The notes under the pieces: generated by a model
Seen by the model: the letters and a program-made list of their open reading frames with translations, nothing else
Database searches by the model: none
Told to the model about the DNA's origin: nothing
Part shown: positions 5,714 to 7,608 of the stretch, piece after piece
Position numbering within the stretch: position 1 is the first letter of the stretch
How the letters are laid out: each line of letters starts with the position of its first letter
Position numbers and translations under genes: made by a program
NCBI GenBank assembly: GCA_964459515.1
Contig: CAYWML010000060.1
Location: 1-7,608 of the forward strand
DNA: 7,608 nucleotides
Source of the DNA: Scatosoma sp964459515
GTDB taxonomy: Bacteria > Bacillota > Clostridia > Christensenellales > Borkfalkiaceae
Direction of reading: 5' to 3'

Positions 5714-5747
5714 CCGCAACACGGCGTACGCTACGCGCGGCAAAGCT

Positions 5748-6875
5748 TTAATTTTCCATTCCGTCCGCTTCCGTATTGCTCGTACGCACGGGCAAAATCA
5801 AATAACTGCTTTCGGGATTTTCCGCGTTTTCCAGCGTAAACGGCGCGACTGCGGAATTGAAGGACAGAATAACGTCCTCGCAGTCCAAAGCGCGCAACGC
5901 GTCCAAAAGGAATTTCCCGTTCATGGCGATTTTCAACTCTTTCCCGTCCAACGTCGCCGCAACCGCTTCTTCTACTTTGCCCATCTCTGAATTGGCGTTG
6001 ATGATGACTTTTTCGGACTTGATATTGAGCATGACCAAGTTGTTTTTATCGCCGCGGATCAGCACGGAAGCGCGCTCCACGCTTTCGACGAGCTCCGTCC
6101 GCTTCACCGTAACGCGCGTGGTAAACGCCGTGGGATAAATATGCTCCTTTTTGACGAACTCGCCTGCGTACAAACGAGAAGTGATAATCGTGTCCTGCAC
6201 GGCGACGGACAGCTGATTATTCTCCGCATAAATGCGAAGCAACTCCTCGCCGTCCAACATACGGGAAATTTCCGACAGCGTACGGGCAGGGCAAACGATT
6301 TTCATTTCTCCCGCGATATCCGATCCCTCGCACACGCTGCAAGCCATACGGAAACCGTCCAAAGCGGTCGCCGTGAGTTTTCCGTTCTCCGATTCCAACA
6401 AACAGCCTTTCAAAATAGGACGGCTGTCGTCCGCGGCGCAACAGAATATCGTGCGCGTAATAAGACTTTTCAAATCGCTTTCACGGGCTTCGAAATACTG
6501 CGCTCCGTCCAAAGCGCGATTGCCCACGCGCGGAAAGTCTTCCGCCGAAAGCGCCTGCATATACGATTCGCTGTCCGCGTAACGGATCTGCACGCCGCGC
6601 TCGTCCGAAGCGACGATCACTTCAAACCCGGCAATCTTCCCCACGAAATCCGCAAAAGTTTTCCCGGGCACGCAAAGCTCGCCCTCTTCGATGATTTCGG
6701 CTTTAATTTTCTTTTCGATGGAAATTTCCCCGTCGTACGCCGTCAACGTCAAGCCGTCGTTTTCCGCATGCAAGCGAATACATTCCAAAACGGGCGTAAT
6801 CGTTTTCACGGCGCAGGCTTTACTCACCGTAAACGCCGCGTCCGATAACACCATGCCGTCGCAAACAAATTTCAT
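5748..6875 (-). CDS. dnaN: DNA polymerase III beta subunit (sliding clamp)
   Basis: DnaN forms the dimeric ring that holds polymerase III on DNA and recruits other replication and repair enzymes. The 375 residues fit the family (about 365-380) with three clamp domains at about 1-125, 126-250 and 251-375. Recognisable segments are SRPILKGCLLE (151-161), ALDGFRMA (171-178), MNGKFLLDALRAL (318-330) and the C-terminal YLILPVR (358-364), which is followed by an extra 11-residue polar tail. In the domain 2-3 link, GEFVKKEHIYP (238-248) stands where many clamps have GxFPDYxxxIP. ATG 6875 follows AGGAGA (6890-6885) by 9 nt. It has its own promoter and lies 189 nt upstream of rpmH on the same strand. 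No clear terminator separates them and dnaA is not adjacent on this side. Confidence 0.97.
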   Translation of the reverse strand: MKFVCDGMVLSDAAFTVSKACAVKTITPVLECIRLHAENDGLTLTAYDGEISIEKKIKAEIIEEGELCVPGKTFADFVGKIAGFEVIVASDERGVQIRYADSESYMQALSAEDFPRVGNRALDGAQYFEARESDLKSLITRTIFCCAADDSRPILKGCLLESENGKLTATALDGFRMACSVCEGSDIAGEMKIVCPARTLSEISRMLDGEELLRIYAENNQLSVAVQDTIITSRLYAGEFVKKEHIYPTAFTTRVTVKRTELVESVERASVLIRGDKNNLVMLNIKSEKVIINANSEMGKVEEAVAATLDGKELKIAMNGKFLLDALRALDCEDVILSFNSAVAPFTLENAENPESSYLILPVRTSNTEADGMEN

Positions 6876-6921
6876 AATCTACGTTCTCCTAAAAATTCCG
6901 AATAATATTTCTTATGGCAAT

Positions 6922-6950
6922 ATTGTAGCATACAAGCCCTTTTTTTGCAA
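6922..6950 (-). promoter_or_regulatory. Promoter for dnaN
   Basis: On the minus strand, TTGCAA (6950-6945) and TACAAT (6927-6922) are 17 nt apart, and TG precedes the -10 (ATGCTACAAT), making it an extended -10. Initiation near 6915 would give a leader of about 40 nt. The -35 lies inside an imperfect palindrome, CCCTTTTTGC / GCAAAAAAAGGG (6937-6960 on this strand), which might be a protein-binding site. Confidence 0.7.
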
Positions 6951-7018
6951 GCAAAAAGGGGTGCATGCCTCCGTTTTCTTCGCAAGATTTTTTTATTTAC
7001 GCGGCACAGCCTTCCTCA

Positions 7019-7078
7019 CCCCGTCCGTCATTACGAAGGAGAGCGAACGCCCCCGTTTGTCATTACGAAGGGCGCAGC
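7019..7078 (-). repeat. REP-like hairpin-2 copies in inverted orientation
   Basis: Two pieces, GTCATTACGAAGGAGAGCGA (7027-7046) and GTCATTACGAAGGGCGCAGC (7059-7078), read on the opposite strand as degraded forms of TCGCTTCGCTCCTCGTAATGAC. They give this island repeats in both orientations. Confidence 0.65.
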
Positions 7079-7082
7079 ACGC

Positions 7083-7206
7083 GCGACTGCGGCAATCTCC
7101 GCCGTCAGGCGGAAACGAGAGTGGATATTCGGGCTTGCGTTCCGCGGCAAGCCGTAGGCTTGCCACGAGATTGCTTCGTCGCTTTGCTCCTCGCAATGAC
7201 GGACGG
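7083..7206 (+). repeat. Two-hairpin REP-like repeat, unit C
   Basis: This is a full unit closely matching unit A: GCGACTGCGGCAATCTCCGC, then CGGAAACGAGAGTGGATATT, hairpin 1 at 7146-7164 (GGCAAGCC, loop GTA, GGCTTGCC), and hairpin 2 at about 7169-7197 with the CGTCGCTTTGCTCCTCG apex, ending GACGGACGG. Confidence 0.88.
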
Positions 7207-7229
7207 GGAGGGCAGAAACGAGAGTGGGC

Positions 7230-7388
7230 GCGACTGCGGCAATCCTGTCATGCTCGTCATTGCGAGGCACGAATGTGCCGCGGCAATCTCCGCCGACAGG
7301 CGGAAACGAGAGTGGAGATTCGAGCTTGGTTGCCGAGGCAAGCCGTTGGCTTGCCGCGAGATTGCTTCGTCGCTTCGCTCCTCGCAAT
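7230..7388 (+). repeat. Two-hairpin REP-like repeat, unit D, split by a miniature element
   Basis: The unit opens GCGACTGCGGCAATC, then holds an inverted hairpin-2 copy (GTCATTGCGAGGCACGAATG from 7256), restarts at GCGGCAATCTCCGCC, and carries hairpin 1 at 7337-7355 (GGCAAGCC, loop GTT, GGCTTGCC) and hairpin 2 ending CTCCTCGCAAT at 7388. Its expected end GACGGGC resumes at 7530, after the inserted element. Confidence 0.85.
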
Positions 7389-7526
7389 AGAGTTGTGTCA
7401 AAATGAGGGGAACATAGAATTTACTATGGCAAAAATAAGATTGTAACGAAGAAAAAATCTCTTATCCTTTATTTTTTTGTATTTCATATCTTTTTTTATA
7501 TCATTTTTTCATTTTGACACAACTCT
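7389..7526. mobile_element. 138 bp miniature inverted-repeat element with 3 bp target duplication
   Basis: The ends AGAGTTGTGTCAAAATGA (7389-7406) and TCATTTTGACACAACTCT (7509-7526) are perfect 18 bp inverted repeats. The element is flanked by AAT on both sides (7386-7388 and 7527-7529). Removing it with one AAT restores CTCCTCGCAATGACGGGC, exactly the end of the surrounding repeat family, so the insertion is directly visible. The interior is AT-rich and has only a six-codon frame, Met-Ala-Lys-Ile-Arg-Leu-stop, from 7426, which may be a remnant of the start of a transposase. The parental insertion sequence family is not identified. Confidence 0.87.
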
Positions 7527-7608
7527 AATGACGGGCGGGGGAGCATTTCATGACGAAATTGGTCACAAAAATTAGACAAAAAAATTAAAGATCAAATGAC
7601 ATTTTTTT

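Larger units (their letters stand above)
6961..7608. other. Gene-free repeat island upstream of dnaN
   Basis: No credible gene lies here. The content is inverted hairpin-2 copies at 7019-7078, two full repeat units at 7083-7206 and 7230-7388, and a miniature element at 7389-7526. The last 70 bases (7537-7608) are AT-rich and show nothing I can name. The open frames through this island on both strands come from the GC-rich repeats and match each other, not known proteins. Confidence 0.75.

Noticed and set aside
5559..5747. Replication origin between dnaN and rpmH
   Set aside because: Only one partial box-like word (TTATCCGTT) and no cluster of TTATCCACA sites; the A-rich strand is better explained as promoter-upstream A-tracts.
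7019..7388. CRISPR array
   Set aside because: Repeats are long, variable, palindromic and in both orientations, without regular unique spacers or cas genes.
6691..7446. 251-codon + strand frame and several frames on both strands over 6990-7406
   Set aside because: The first half is antisense to dnaN and the rest is repeat sequence. These are typical false genes made by GC-rich repeats.
1..7608. tRNA, rRNA or riboswitch in the gaps
   Set aside because: I found no T-loop consensus, no rRNA-like stretch and no riboswitch core I could recognise, though I could not run a covariance search.

Overview
The window looks like a chromosomal segment from a Bacillota (Clostridia-like) bacterium of medium GC, probably from a draft or metagenome-derived assembly because it contains a run of ten Ns. 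The reasons are the gene set around rpmH-rnpA-yidD-yidC-jag, the strong AGGAGG-type ribosome binding sites, a YidC without the large N-terminal periplasmic domain of Gram-negative bacteria, and sigma-A-like promoters. I cannot assign a genus.

Layout. Bases 1-472 hold no gene but carry hairpin repeats, a duplicated 28-30 nt motif and a possible promoter for mnmA. The + strand gene mnmA (tRNA 2-thiouridylase) runs 473-1566 and contains the N-gap; the reading frame on the two sides shows the gap is really about 2 bases and the gene is probably intact. Bases 1567-2100 are an intergenic repeat island with imperfect inverted ends, closed by a bidirectional terminator. Everything from 2116 to 6875 is on the minus strand. 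In transcription order this is dnaN (sliding clamp), rpmH (L34), rnpA (RNase P protein), yidD, yidC and jag/khpB (RNA-binding KH-R3H protein). dnaN and rpmH each have a recognisable promoter, and the rpmH promoter is preceded by helically phased A-tracts. Bases 6876-7608 hold the dnaN promoter and a second repeat island, into which a 138 bp miniature inverted-repeat element has inserted with a 3 bp target duplication.

How the genes work together. rpmH, rnpA, yidD, yidC and jag form the conserved cluster linking ribosome and tRNA production to membrane protein insertion: YidC inserts proteins, YidD assists, and Jag/KhpB is its usual genetic partner. dnaN belongs to replication and usually sits downstream of dnaA in this neighbourhood. 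Here it lies directly upstream of rpmH on the same strand with no dnaA between, which is a departure from the common order.

I did not find a hidden defence or mobile gene system. All seven proteins are core functions. The points most worth a second look are the nested miniature element, the two-hairpin repeat family with structure-preserving variants, the inverted-end repeat island after mnmA, the tiny leader ORF with duplicated ribosome binding site before yidC, the phased A-tracts, and the unusual insert or tail in YidC and Jag.
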